Assembly (NCBI GenBank): GCA_963717135.1
Contig: CAVQVN010000005.1
Location: 124,001 to 188,000 of the forward strand
DNA: 64,000 bases
Origin: UBA4744 sp963717135
GTDB taxonomy: Bacteria > Actinomycetota > Acidimicrobiia > Spongiisociales > UBA4744
Direction of reading: 5' to 3'
Under the pieces are notes generated by a model that saw nothing but the letters and a program-made list of their open reading frames with translations, searched no databases and had not been told where the DNA came from. The translations under genes were made by a program, and so were the position numbers. The stretch's first letter is position 1; each line of letters opens with the position of its first letter. Shown here in pieces: positions 1 to 7,030 of this stretch.

Positions 1-231
1 CTTCACATCGTCACCCACCGCCGACACGACCCCGGCGGCTTCCCCGCCGGGAACGAAAGGCAGTTCGGGACGGAACTGGTAGTTCCCTTGAATGATCAGC
101 GTGTCCGGGAAGTTGAGTCCGGCAGCCCGAACGTCCAGTACGATCTCGCCGCTCCCCGGTCGAGGCTCCGGCACTTCCCGGACGGATAGCTTCTCGGCCG
201 GCCCGAGCTCAGAGCAAATCAGGGCTCGCAT
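1..231 (-). CDS. NADPH:quinone oxidoreductase / zinc-type alcohol dehydrogenase family, N-terminal part (runs off window)
   Basis: The minus strand reads MRALICSELGPAEK, then a GroES-like medium-chain dehydrogenase N-terminus (VREVPEPRPGSGEIVLDV, AAGLNFPDTL, PFVPGGEAAGVV). The first 77 codons are present and the rest lies beyond position 1. Proteins of this family reduce quinones or enoyl groups with NADPH. The ATG at 231 lies 8 bp past the stop of the SDR gene, so this is the last visible gene of the minus-strand acyl-CoA operon. I cannot separate quinone reductase from enoyl-thioester reductase without the nucleotide-binding half. Confidence 0.8.
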   Translation of the reverse strand, partial: MRALICSELGPAEKLSVREVPEPRPGSGEIVLDVRAAGLNFPDTLIIQGNYQFRPELPFVPGGEAAGVVSAVGDDVK

Positions 232-239
232 CCGCCTAG

Positions 240-1145
240 TCAGTTCCCCGACGCCGAAGCCCGTTCGGCAAAAGCCTGGGTCTGCAAACCGCCAAAGTCG
301 AACTGGGTGCGGCCCTCGCCGTCGGTGACCTCGCCCCAACGAGCGACGATGTTCTCCAGGGTTCGTTCCTCGGGAGCCAGATACAAGCCCTCGGTCTGTT
401 CGATCGACACGGTGGCATACCCGCCGCCCCCCGCCCCAAGGATGACCTTGGTCGGAGCGCCGTCGTGTACCAGTGCCAGCAACCCGGGACTGACTGCTTC
501 TGGAGCGAACATCTCGAGGGCCTCGGTCGGGAACAAAGCTTCGGTCATCCGGGTGGTGGCCGCCGGCGCGAGGGCGTTGACCCGAATGTTGTACTTCATC
601 CCTTCGATGGCCAGGGTGTTCATCAGCCCGATCAGGGCCATTTTGGCGGCGCCGTAGTTGGCCTGCCCGAAGTTGCCCCACAATCCGCTCGACGATGAGG
701 TCATCACGATCCGGCCGTAGTTCTGGTCCCGCATTAGATCCCATACGGCTTTGGTGCAGTAGACCGACCCCATCAAGTGAACGTCGATAACGGTGCGAAA
801 GTCGGCCAGATCCATCTTCTGGAATGACCTGTCCCGCAGAATGCCGGCGTTGTTGACCAGAATGTCCACTCGACCCCAACGGTCCGTGACCTCCGCCACC
901 ATCGCTTGCACCTGATCGAGATCTGATACGTTCGCCCCGTTGGCGATGGCCTGGCCGCCGGCAGCCTCGATTTCGGCAACCACGGCTCCGGCTGCAGCCG
1001 AGGAGGCGCCGGTTCCGTCGACGTTGCCCCCCAGGTCGTTGACCACCACTCGGGCTCCTCGCTCGGCCAGCGCCAGCGCGTGGGATCGACCCAGGCCGGC
1101 GCCGGCTCCGGTCACTATGGCGACTCGGTCGTCGAAGTTGATCAT
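240..1145 (-). CDS. SDR family oxidoreductase, (3R)-hydroxyacyl-CoA dehydrogenase-like
   Basis: A 301-residue classical short-chain dehydrogenase. It shows the TGxxxGxG cofactor loop (residues 12-19), NNAG (98-101), and the Ser151/Tyr164/Lys168 catalytic set in the TSSSSG...YGAAK segment. The sequence resembles the dehydrogenase part of peroxisomal multifunctional enzyme 2, which oxidises 3-hydroxyacyl-CoA with NAD(P)+. The start ATG overlaps the stop of the MaoC gene (ATGA), so translation is probably coupled. Its place between a MaoC hydratase and acyl-CoA dehydrogenases supports a beta-oxidation step. The exact acyl substrate (fatty acid, steroid side chain or branched acid) cannot be read from sequence. 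Confidence 0.88.
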   Translation of the reverse strand: MINFDDRVAIVTGAGAGLGRSHALALAERGARVVVNDLGGNVDGTGASSAAAGAVVAEIEAAGGQAIANGANVSDLDQVQAMVAEVTDRWGRVDILVNNAGILRDRSFQKMDLADFRTVIDVHLMGSVYCTKAVWDLMRDQNYGRIVMTSSSSGLWGNFGQANYGAAKMALIGLMNTLAIEGMKYNIRVNALAPAATTRMTEALFPTEALEMFAPEAVSPGLLALVHDGAPTKVILGAGGGGYATVSIEQTEGLYLAPEERTLENIVARWGEVTDGEGRTQFDFGGLQTQAFAERASASGN

Positions 1146-1609
1146 GTAGTGCCTCCCAGAATGAAGAGCGAGAGCGTATCGGCAACCAGCGCCGGCTTGT
1201 CGCTGTCTTTGATTTCCACGGTGACCTTCGTCTTGAACAAGATCCGATCCGGTCCTTTGGCCGTCACGTCATCGAGGACCATCCGAGCCCGGACGTCGCT
1301 CCCCACCCTGACGGGCTCGAGGAACCGGACCTTGTCGGATCCGTAGTTGATGGCCATCACGGTTCCTTCCGGCGTAATGCCGGAAGGAAGCGTCAAGTGC
1401 GGAATAAGTGACAGAGTCAGGAACCCGTGAGCGATGGTGGTTCCCCATGGGGTCAGCTTGGCCGCGTCGGGATCAACGTGGATGAACTGATGATCGAGGG
1501 TTGCGTCGGCAAACGCGTTGATACGGTCTTGGTCGATGGTGAGCCAGTCGGACAAGCCGATCTCTTGCCCAACGTACGTATCCAATTGATCCACCGGTAC
1601 CGTTTGCAT
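1142..1609 (-). CDS. MaoC-family (R)-specific enoyl-CoA hydratase
   Basis: A 155-residue hotdog-fold protein starting MQTVPVDQLDTYVGQEIG. The hydratase-2 signature FADATLDHQFIHVD gives the usual Asp (39) and His (44), followed by TTIAHGFLTLSL. It hydrates trans-2-enoyl-CoA to 3-hydroxyacyl-CoA. I chose the ATG at 1609 over an upstream one at 1669 because AAGGAG lies just in front of it (1615-1620) and the longer form would overlap the TetR gene. It overlaps the following SDR gene by 4 bp, so hydratase and dehydrogenase are probably made together. Confidence 0.88.
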   Translation of the reverse strand: MQTVPVDQLDTYVGQEIGLSDWLTIDQDRINAFADATLDHQFIHVDPDAAKLTPWGTTIAHGFLTLSLIPHLTLPSGITPEGTVMAINYGSDKVRFLEPVRVGSDVRARMVLDDVTAKGPDRILFKTKVTVEIKDSDKPALVADTLSLFILGGTT

Positions 1610-1620
1610 CCTCACTCCTT

Positions 1621-2286
1621 TCAGCCGGACATTGATTGTTCGGTGGGCGTCTTGAGCGACCAGCGGCACATCTGCCGGAGAACCCGTCGGTATTGGGGCC
1701 GGTCGGCCAATCCCGCCGATCCGTCCCGGGCCGCAGAACCGATCAGGCCGATCAAACCCCGGCCTTTGATACGCGCCTGGTCGAGGCTCAGCTCGGGGTG
1801 CAGCTTGATGATCACCTCCGCCCAGGCATCCGTGTAACGGGCATCGTTTCTCTCCGCGGCCCGCTGGTAGTACTCGGGCACATACCGAAGCTCACGGACC
1901 AACAGCATGAGTTCGGCTCCCTGGTCGAGGGCCAGCGTCGTGTGGGTATCGATCAATACGTCCAGCGCATCCTCCGGTTCGAGACCGGCGCTTCGCTCGA
2001 TGGCTCCCCGCAGCAGATCCCAGATGCGATCGAACACGGCCAGCAGGATGTCATCCTTGGATGAGAAATGCCGGTACAGGCCTGGGCCGGTGATTCCGGC
2101 GGCGGCGCCGATCTCATCCATCGAAGTGGCATGAAACCCCTGCGTGTGGAAGAGCCGGGTAGCGGCTTCGATGATCTGCTCACGCCGACGGCGCCCTCGA
2201 GCCGTCGGTGCCTCCGGAACCGCCTCGCTCGACTCCAGTCCGAAGCTTTCTTCCACGGAGGCCCGTTGGGGTGGCTCGTCGGTCAC
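1621..2286 (-). CDS. TetR/AcrR family transcriptional regulator
   Basis: About 221 residues. The N-terminal TetR helix-turn-helix reads RRREQIIEAATRLFHTQGF, then TSMDEIGAAAGITGPGLYRHFSSKDDIL, followed by a ligand-binding half. The start is the GTG at 2286, whose GTGA overlaps the stop of the preceding acyl-CoA dehydrogenase; a longer frame to 2391 only reads through that gene. Encoded inside the acyl-CoA operon, it is the obvious candidate repressor. Two palindromes of matching architecture lie upstream of the operon (4646-4661 and 4755-4770). The inducer is probably an acyl-CoA, by analogy with FadR/KstR-type TetR proteins. Confidence 0.87.
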   Translation of the reverse strand: MTDEPPQRASVEESFGLESSEAVPEAPTARGRRRREQIIEAATRLFHTQGFHATSMDEIGAAAGITGPGLYRHFSSKDDILLAVFDRIWDLLRGAIERSAGLEPEDALDVLIDTHTTLALDQGAELMLLVRELRYVPEYYQRAAERNDARYTDAWAEVIIKLHPELSLDQARIKGRGLIGLIGSAARDGSAGLADRPQYRRVLRQMCRWSLKTPTEQSMSG

Positions 2287-3419
2287 AGGCCCAGGGCGTC
2301 GGCCAGAAGATGCCGTTGGTGACGGCCGTCGCCGAACATCAGGCCGGTGCTCTTGGCCCGCTTGAAGAACAGGTGCACATCGTGTTCCCACGTGAAGCCG
2401 GTCCCGCCGAGAATCTGAATCGTCTCACCGGCCGCTTTCATATAGGCGTCTGAGCACACCGATTTGGCGAGCGGGGCGGCGATCCGAAGTTCTTCTTCGT
2501 CGGTGGTCACCCGGGCCGCGTGATAGACCGTTGATCTGGCGTGTTCCACTGCGACCATGAGATCGGCGCATCGATGTTTGATGGCCTGGAACGAACCGAT
2601 CGCCCTCCCAAATTGGAACCGCGTCTTCCCGTAATCGACCGCAGTCTCCAGGCACCATTGGGCGCCGCCCACCTGATCGAGAGCCAGGGCCACCGAAGCC
2701 AGCCGCAGCATCCGCTCCACGACCGGACCGGCGGCGCCTTCCCGACCGAGCAAGGCATCGGGTCCGACCCGAACCTGGTTGAACGTCAGGTGTGCTTGCC
2801 TGGTCGTGGCGTCGAGGGTCGGCACCGCCTCGGCGGTCAAACCCGCGGAGCCGGCCGGCAGCAGGAAGAGACTCAATCCTCCGGGCGTTTTGGCCGCCAC
2901 CAGCAGCAAATCGACGGCGGCGCCGAACAGCACGTTGGTCTTGTTGCCGGTGAGAACCCACCCGTCATCAGAGGCTTCGGCCGACATGGAGATATTCGAG
3001 ATATCCGCCCCCGCCGGTCCTTCAAACAATGCCACCCCCACGGTTGCATCTCCCATGGAGATGCCGGGGAGGTATGCCAGTTTCTGCTGCTCGGTTCCGG
3101 CGGTGAGGATGGCATCGGCCGCCATCACTACCGTGGATAGGAACGGTCCGGGGAACAATGCTCGACCGAGCTCTTCGAGCACGATGCTCAGTTCGGAAAA
3201 CGAATACCCGGCGCCGCCGTAGGCCTCCGGAATAGCCAGGCTGTGCCAGCCCAGCTCGGCCCCGGCCTGCCACAGCTTCCGATCGAAACCGTCGTCCGTC
3301 TCGGAGATTTCCCTGATTCTGTCCGTCGGCGCCCGATCGGCCAGGAAACGGCGGGTCGTTTGGCGAAGCATCTCCTGGGCTTCGGTCAAGGCGAAGTCAA
3401 CGGTGATCGGCTCAGCCAC
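2283..3419 (-). CDS. Acyl-CoA dehydrogenase family protein (FadE-like)
   Basis: About 378 residues with the acyl-CoA dehydrogenase fold: N-terminal helices (DFALTEAQEMLRQTTRRFL), a beta domain, and a C-terminal FAD-binding part ending ILGGTGFTWEHDVHLFFKRA. The start is the GTG at 3419, preceded by GGAAGGAGGTG; a longer frame to 3455 reads into the upstream gene. It overlaps its upstream neighbour, another acyl-CoA dehydrogenase, by 8 bp. Adjacent pairs of this sort often form alpha2beta2 enzymes with one active site per dimer (ChsE/FadE28-FadE29 type in mycobacteria). That suggests, but does not prove, a heteromeric enzyme here. Confidence 0.88.
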   Translation of the reverse strand: MAEPITVDFALTEAQEMLRQTTRRFLADRAPTDRIREISETDDGFDRKLWQAGAELGWHSLAIPEAYGGAGYSFSELSIVLEELGRALFPGPFLSTVVMAADAILTAGTEQQKLAYLPGISMGDATVGVALFEGPAGADISNISMSAEASDDGWVLTGNKTNVLFGAAVDLLLVAAKTPGGLSLFLLPAGSAGLTAEAVPTLDATTRQAHLTFNQVRVGPDALLGREGAAGPVVERMLRLASVALALDQVGGAQWCLETAVDYGKTRFQFGRAIGSFQAIKHRCADLMVAVEHARSTVYHAARVTTDEEELRIAAPLAKSVCSDAYMKAAGETIQILGGTGFTWEHDVHLFFKRAKSTGLMFGDGRHQRHLLADALGL

Positions 3420-4605
3420 GGGGCACCTCCTTCCAGGGCAGGTCCTTGTCGACACGTGGCTCTCCCGGTAGTCCGAGCACTCGCTCGCCGACGATGTTCT
3501 TCATGATCTCGGACGTGCCTCCTTCGATCGAATTGGCCCGGGCCCTCAAGAAGTTGCGCTGCGGGGTGCCTTCCGCTTCGAATTCCGTCGGCCGATGCAG
3601 CACGTAACCGCCGGGGTAGAGCGTCCCGTCCCAACCCATCAACTCCACGGTGAAGGCGGTGATGGCTTTGTTGAGGTCGGCCCAGGCCAGCTTGCCGGTC
3701 GAACCCTCCGGGCCGGGGGTGCCGGCCTTCCGCATCTGATTGGCCCGCAGGGTGGTCAAACGCAGCGCCTCCCAATCTGCCCAGAGCCGGGTCAGTTCGT
3801 CGCGAGCGCCGGGATCTGAATGGCCGTAGTCCTTCCAAGCCTCGATGGCCGCTTCTATCGATCCTGCTCCGCGCGGCAATGCCCGGCTGCCGATCGCGAC
3901 TCTTTCATTCATCAGGGTGGTCATCGACACCCGCCAACCTGCCCCGACCTCGTCGATGCGGTAGGCATCCGGCACCCGGACGTCGGTGAAGAAGACCTCG
4001 TTGAATTCCGCTTCACCCGTGATCTGGTACATCGGCCTGACGTCGACCCCCTCTGCCTTCATGTCGACGATGAAGTAGGTGATCCCGGCGTGCTTCGGGA
4101 CATCCGGATCGGTGCGCACCGGGATCATGCCCCACTTGGCGATGTGGGCCAGCGTCGTCCAGGTCTTCTGCCCGTTCATGATCCACTCGTCACCGTCCCG
4201 CACCGCCTTGGCCGAGAGGTTGGCCAGGTCGGATCCGGCGCCCGGTTCCGAGAAGAGCTGGCACCACATGTCCTCGGTGGTGAACATCGGTCTCAACCAT
4301 CTCGCCTTCTGCTCATCGGTCCCGTGGGCGTCCAGCACCCCGGCCCCCATTCCGATCCCCAGGAGGTTCAACTCCCGGTTCCAGGTCGGAGCTCCGGCCC
4401 CCTCGATGGCTTGCTGGACCACGGATTGGAATCTGGGGCTGATGCCCAGGCCACCAAATCCTTCGGGAAACTGGACCCAGGCGAGACCGAGGTCGTACTG
4501 CTTGCCCCAGAACTCCTGAGGGTTGGTGTCCTGATCGAAGCCACTCAGCAGCTGTTCCAGGCGCCCGGCGACCAGTGTCTCGGCATGTTCACCCTTGTCG
4601 GTCAT
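3412..4605 (-). CDS. Acyl-CoA dehydrogenase family protein (FadE-like)
   Basis: About 397 residues and the first gene of the minus-strand operon. Recognisable parts are QFPEGFGGLGISP, the FAD/substrate loop QLFSEPGAGSDLA, and the GQKTWTTLAHIAKW strand region. The ending GGTSEIMKNIVGERVLGLP is typical of the larger FadE subunit. The start is the ATG at 4605 with GGAGAGG upstream, rather than the in-frame ATG at 4641, which lies across the predicted promoter. Together with the downstream partner it probably introduces the alpha-beta double bond in an acyl-CoA. Regulation through the promoter and operator at 4640-4668 is likely. Confidence 0.9.
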   Translation of the reverse strand: MTDKGEHAETLVAGRLEQLLSGFDQDTNPQEFWGKQYDLGLAWVQFPEGFGGLGISPRFQSVVQQAIEGAGAPTWNRELNLLGIGMGAGVLDAHGTDEQKARWLRPMFTTEDMWCQLFSEPGAGSDLANLSAKAVRDGDEWIMNGQKTWTTLAHIAKWGMIPVRTDPDVPKHAGITYFIVDMKAEGVDVRPMYQITGEAEFNEVFFTDVRVPDAYRIDEVGAGWRVSMTTLMNERVAIGSRALPRGAGSIEAAIEAWKDYGHSDPGARDELTRLWADWEALRLTTLRANQMRKAGTPGPEGSTGKLAWADLNKAITAFTVELMGWDGTLYPGGYVLHRPTEFEAEGTPQRNFLRARANSIEGGTSEIMKNIVGERVLGLPGEPRVDKDLPWKEVPRG

Positions 4606-4639
4606 TGGTGGACCCCTCTCCGGTGGTTGACTCCGAGGC

Positions 4640-4668
4640 ATTCTAGTTAATCATCGTTCACATCTCAA
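4640..4668 (-). promoter_or_regulatory. Sigma70-like promoter with a TetR-type operator in its spacer
   Basis: On the minus strand, TTGAGA (-35, 4663-4668) and TAGAAT (-10, 4640-4645) are separated by exactly 17 bp, with a predicted start near 4633 and the gene ATG at 4605. The spacer itself contains GTGAAC-GATG-ATTAAC (4646-4661), an imperfect 6-4-6 palindrome. A repressor bound there would block polymerase directly. The TetR regulator encoded in this operon is the natural candidate. Confidence 0.6.
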
Positions 4669-4752
4669 AGGGTCGGCCTCTGGGTCCACGATTCCCTCCA
4701 AGGCGCCTCATAGAGAGGCCGATGAAGGACAACGCGGACGGGTCGATACGAT

Positions 4753-4772
4753 TTGTAAACGTCAGTTCACAA
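4753..4772. promoter_or_regulatory. Second operator-like palindrome
   Basis: TTGTAAAC-GTCA-GTTCACAA is a near-perfect palindrome: one mismatch between its 8-bp arms, 4-bp spacer. Its core GTAAAC-N4-GTTCAC has the same architecture as the palindrome in the promoter spacer about 100 bp away. Two sites with the same spacing suggest one dimeric regulator binding both. The site lies just past the 3' end of the third acyl-CoA dehydrogenase gene. Confidence 0.5.
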
Positions 4773-4784
4773 GAAAAGACGACA

Positions 4785-5987
4785 TCAGCCGCGCAGATCC
4801 ACCGATCCGTGTTTCCCGAGCTCGACCCGGGCGACCACGTTGCGGTGCACTTCATCGGCGCCGTCGTAGATGCGGCCGGCCCGCTCATGGCGGTACCAGA
4901 ACGCCAGCGGTGTGTAGTCGGTCATGCCCATGCCGCCGTGGACCTGAACGGCTCGATCGAGCACCCGTTGCAGCACGTTGGCTACGAAGAATTTGATAGC
5001 GGAGATCTCTGCGCGAGCTGCCTTATTGCCGCCTTCTTCGAGCTTGCGGGCGGCGTCGAGCACCATCAACCGGGCGGCGTTGGTCTCGGCCCGGCTGTCG
5101 GCGATCCAGTGCTGGACTACCTGACGGGTGGCCAGCGGCCGGCCGGGAGCCAGCTCCCGGTCGATGGCGTAACGGCACATCAGCGCGATGGCTCGCTCGC
5201 AAATGCCGATCCAGCGCATCGTGTGGTGAATACGGCCGGGACCCAGCCGCTCCTGCGCCAGCACGAACCCATCGCCTTCCCCGCCGATGCGGTTGGTGAC
5301 CGGGACCCGGCAGTCGTTGAACGACACCTCGGCGTGGCTGGCCCATCCCGAGCCGACGTCACCCATGACCGGGGTGTTGCGCACGAGTACGAATCCTTCG
5401 GTGTCCGTGGGGACGATGATTTGACTAGCCTTTCGATAGCGGTCGGCCCCCGGGTTGGTGACGGCCATGACGATGGTGAAGGCGGCCCCGTCGGCGGCGC
5501 TGGTGAACCATTTGTCGCCGTTGATGATGTACTCGCCGCCATCCCGCACCGCGGTCGTCGACATCCAGGTCGGGTTGGAGCCGGCGTGACCCGGTTCGGT
5601 CATCGAAAACGAGCTGCGGATATCGCCGCCGACCAAAGGTTTGAGCCATTGTTCTTTCTGCTCGTCGCTCCCAAACCCGAGCAGCAGTTCCATGTTCCCA
5701 ACATCGGGCGCCTGGGCGTTGCACACGTAGTGACCGAGCGGAGTGCGACCCAGTTCCTCGCTCAGATGAGCAAACTCCTCCAGCGACATCCCGGCACCCC
5801 CCACTTCCCTGGGAAGGGCCGGCGCCCACATGCCCATCGCTTTGGCGAGCCCCCGCACCCGGGTGACCTCCGGTTCCAGTTCCTCATGAGATCCGGTCAG
5901 GAAAAGCGGTTCGAGAGGGATGACCTCTCGATTGACAAACTCTCGAGCAGTGGCCAGCAGATCGGAGAGGGAAGACGAAATGGTCAT
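4785..5987 (-). CDS. Acyl-CoA dehydrogenase family protein
   Basis: About 400 residues. Typical blocks are REVGGAGMSLEEFAHLSEELG, SSFSMTEPGHAGSNP, INGDKWFTSAADGAAF and the C-terminal VLDRAVQVHGGMGMTDYTPLAFWYR, so it resembles long- or medium-chain acyl-CoA dehydrogenases rather than its two neighbours. I chose the ATG at 5987 because the frame upstream of it only translates repeat DNA. No clear ribosome binding site is visible. A TATCAT hexamer (5994-5999) ends 6 bp before the ATG, so the mRNA may be leaderless. It is separated from the operon downstream by the region holding that operon's promoter. Confidence 0.88.
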   Translation of the reverse strand: MTISSSLSDLLATAREFVNREVIPLEPLFLTGSHEELEPEVTRVRGLAKAMGMWAPALPREVGGAGMSLEEFAHLSEELGRTPLGHYVCNAQAPDVGNMELLLGFGSDEQKEQWLKPLVGGDIRSSFSMTEPGHAGSNPTWMSTTAVRDGGEYIINGDKWFTSAADGAAFTIVMAVTNPGADRYRKASQIIVPTDTEGFVLVRNTPVMGDVGSGWASHAEVSFNDCRVPVTNRIGGEGDGFVLAQERLGPGRIHHTMRWIGICERAIALMCRYAIDRELAPGRPLATRQVVQHWIADSRAETNAARLMVLDAARKLEEGGNKAARAEISAIKFFVANVLQRVLDRAVQVHGGMGMTDYTPLAFWYRHERAGRIYDGADEVHRNVVARVELGKHGSVDLRG

Positions 5988-6036
5988 GAGGGGATGATAG
6001 GAGGACGGGAAAGCGGAATGAGTGGCCAAGGTCTCT

Positions 6037-6102
6037 GCCCCCTCCGCTTCTCGCCTACTCGGCGAGAACCACCTCCCCCGCTTCACAGCGGGAGAGGACG
6101 CC
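6037..6102 (-). repeat. Diverged copy of the DUF559-linked repeat, opposite orientation
   Basis: This begins GCCCCCTCCG and ends with GAGAGGACGCC, the reverse-complement frame of the 70-bp repeats nearby. The internal hairpins differ but still pair: TTCTCGCC/GGCGAGAA and CCCGC/GCGGG. Conserved ends with changed but still pairing stems suggest the secondary structure matters. Confidence 0.55.
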
Positions 6103-6127
6103 AAGAAACCCAAGCTCGAAGCTCGAA

Positions 6128-6197
6128 GCCCCCTCAACGCGTCCTCCACCGGCGTCAGACGGGGGAGGTGGCCGAGCGAAGCGAGGTCGGAGGAGGC
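6128..6197 (+). repeat. 70-bp DUF559-linked repeat, copy 1
   Basis: The unit runs from CCCCCTCAACGCGTCC through CCACCGGCGTCAGACGG to GGTGGCCGAGCGAAGCG and GGTCGGAGG. The next copy, 6242-6311, matches it at nearly every position. CCACC/GGTGG and CCGA/TCGG can pair within the unit. Confidence 0.85.
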
Positions 6198-6241
6198 AAA
6201 ACCCCAACCACCTGCTACACCAATGCCCCCTCCGTCGCCAA

Positions 6242-6311
6242 GCCCCCTCAACGCGTCTTCCACCGGCGTCAGACGGGGGAGGTGGCCGAGCACAGCGAGG
6301 TCGGAGGGGGC
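6242..6311 (+). repeat. 70-bp DUF559-linked repeat, copy 2
   Basis: Nearly identical to the copy at 6128-6197 and in the same orientation. The differences are concentrated in the small loop (GAGCACAGCG instead of GAGCGAAGCG). It ends 25 bp past the stop codon of the DUF559 gene. Confidence 0.85.
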
Positions 6312-6335
6312 AAGGCGGAGGAGGCAACACAATGA

Positions 6336-6683
6336 TCAGGTTTCGAGAAAGACCCTCACGGTGGCGAGCACATCATCGAGATGCTTGTCGACTTGTTTGC
6401 TGTCGAAATGCAGAACCACCCAACCCTCGCTTCTCAGCCAGTGATCCCTTCTCTGGGCATAGGTGGCATCCCCGTAATGGTGGGTCATGCCGTCGACTTC
6501 GAGAATCAACCGGCGTGAGCGACACACGAAATCAGCAATGTATGGCCCGATCGGTTCCTGACGTCGGAACCTCACACCTAGTTTCGATCGCCGCAAGGCT
6601 TCCCACATCCGGAGTTTCCCCCAGGTTGGGTTCCTTCGCATCGACCGAGCACGTTCCAGCTGCTGTCGTGTTCTCCTGGCCAT
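6336..6683 (-). CDS. DUF559 domain protein (Vsr-like / PD-(D/E)XK nuclease fold)
   Basis: 115 residues, the usual size of stand-alone DUF559 proteins. Diagnostic segments are RSMRRNPTWGKLRMWEALRR, FRRQEPIGPYIADFVCRSR, LILEVDGMTHH and RDHWLRSEGWVVLHF. The conserved Asp of YIADF and the Glu-x-Asp-Gly of LEVDG would form the acidic metal site of an endonuclease-like fold related to very-short-patch repair proteins. Function is unproven for the family. The gene is bracketed by near-identical repeats: 6128-6197 and 6242-6311 beyond its stop, and 6742-6810 before its start. That arrangement suggests it is part of a mobile or repeat-associated unit rather than of the flanking metabolic genes. Confidence 0.8.
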   Translation of the reverse strand: MARRTRQQLERARSMRRNPTWGKLRMWEALRRSKLGVRFRRQEPIGPYIADFVCRSRRLILEVDGMTHHYGDATYAQRRDHWLRSEGWVVLHFDSKQVDKHLDDVLATVRVFLET

Positions 6684-6741
6684 CGACTATCCATACCAAG
6701 CGAACCCGACCGTTGCTAGAGGTCTGCCCCCCCTCCAAGCT

Positions 6742-6810
6742 CTCCCTCAACGCGTCCTCCACCGGCGTCAGACGGGGGCAGGTGGCCGAGCGCAGCGAGG
6801 TCGGAGGGGA
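6742..6810 (+). repeat. 70-bp DUF559-linked repeat, copy 3
   Basis: Same unit and orientation as the copies at 6128 and 6242, with one extra C in the middle G-run and GAGCGCAGCG in the variable loop. It lies 59 bp in front of the DUF559 start codon, so the gene sits between direct copies. Confidence 0.85.
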
Positions 6811-6826
6811 AGGGCCTGTCCGCCGT

Positions 6827-6973
6827 CCGCTATCCGCTATGCGCTATCAGCTTTCACTTCGTACTTTGTACCTCGTACCTCGTACCGCGACCACCATTGC
6901 TGGGAGGTTAGGGGGCGAGCGAAACCTGAAACCTGCAACCTGAAACCTCCCTGCTCGAAGCTCGTGGCTCGTG
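6827..6973. repeat. Four successive heptamer arrays with different words
   Basis: Within 147 bp there are CCGCTAT/CCGCTAT/GCGCTAT (6827-6847), GTACTTT/GTACCTC/GTACCTC (6861-6886), GAAACCT x2-GCAACCT-GAAACCT (6921-6948) and GCTCGAA/GCTCGTG/GCTCGTG (6953-6973). All have a 7-bp period but unrelated words. No coding potential is apparent in this stretch apart from the repeats. Confidence 0.8.
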
Positions 6974-6978
6974 CTGAA

Positions 6979-7012
6979 GCGGAGAAAGGCCCCCGGAGGG
7001 GCCTTTCTCCGC
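6979..7012 (-). terminator. Intrinsic-type terminator hairpin
   Basis: A perfect 15-bp stem (GCGGAGAAAGGCCCC paired with its complement) closes a 4-nt loop, 19 bp past the stop of the substrate-binding-protein gene at 7031. There is no long T run. It ends the six-gene minus-strand transporter operon. Confidence 0.8.
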
Positions 7013-7030
7013 TTGCTGGCTTGTTGACGT

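Noticed and set aside
5988..6332. N-terminal extension of the third acyl-CoA dehydrogenase to 6332
   Set aside because: The extra residues are translations of the 70-bp repeats (VEDALRGL twice). The family normally starts at the ATG at 5987.
4722..6335. 537-codon open frame on the plus strand
   Set aside because: It is antisense to a clear acyl-CoA dehydrogenase and then reads repeat DNA. Composition and lack of any recognisable domain mark it as a high-GC shadow frame.
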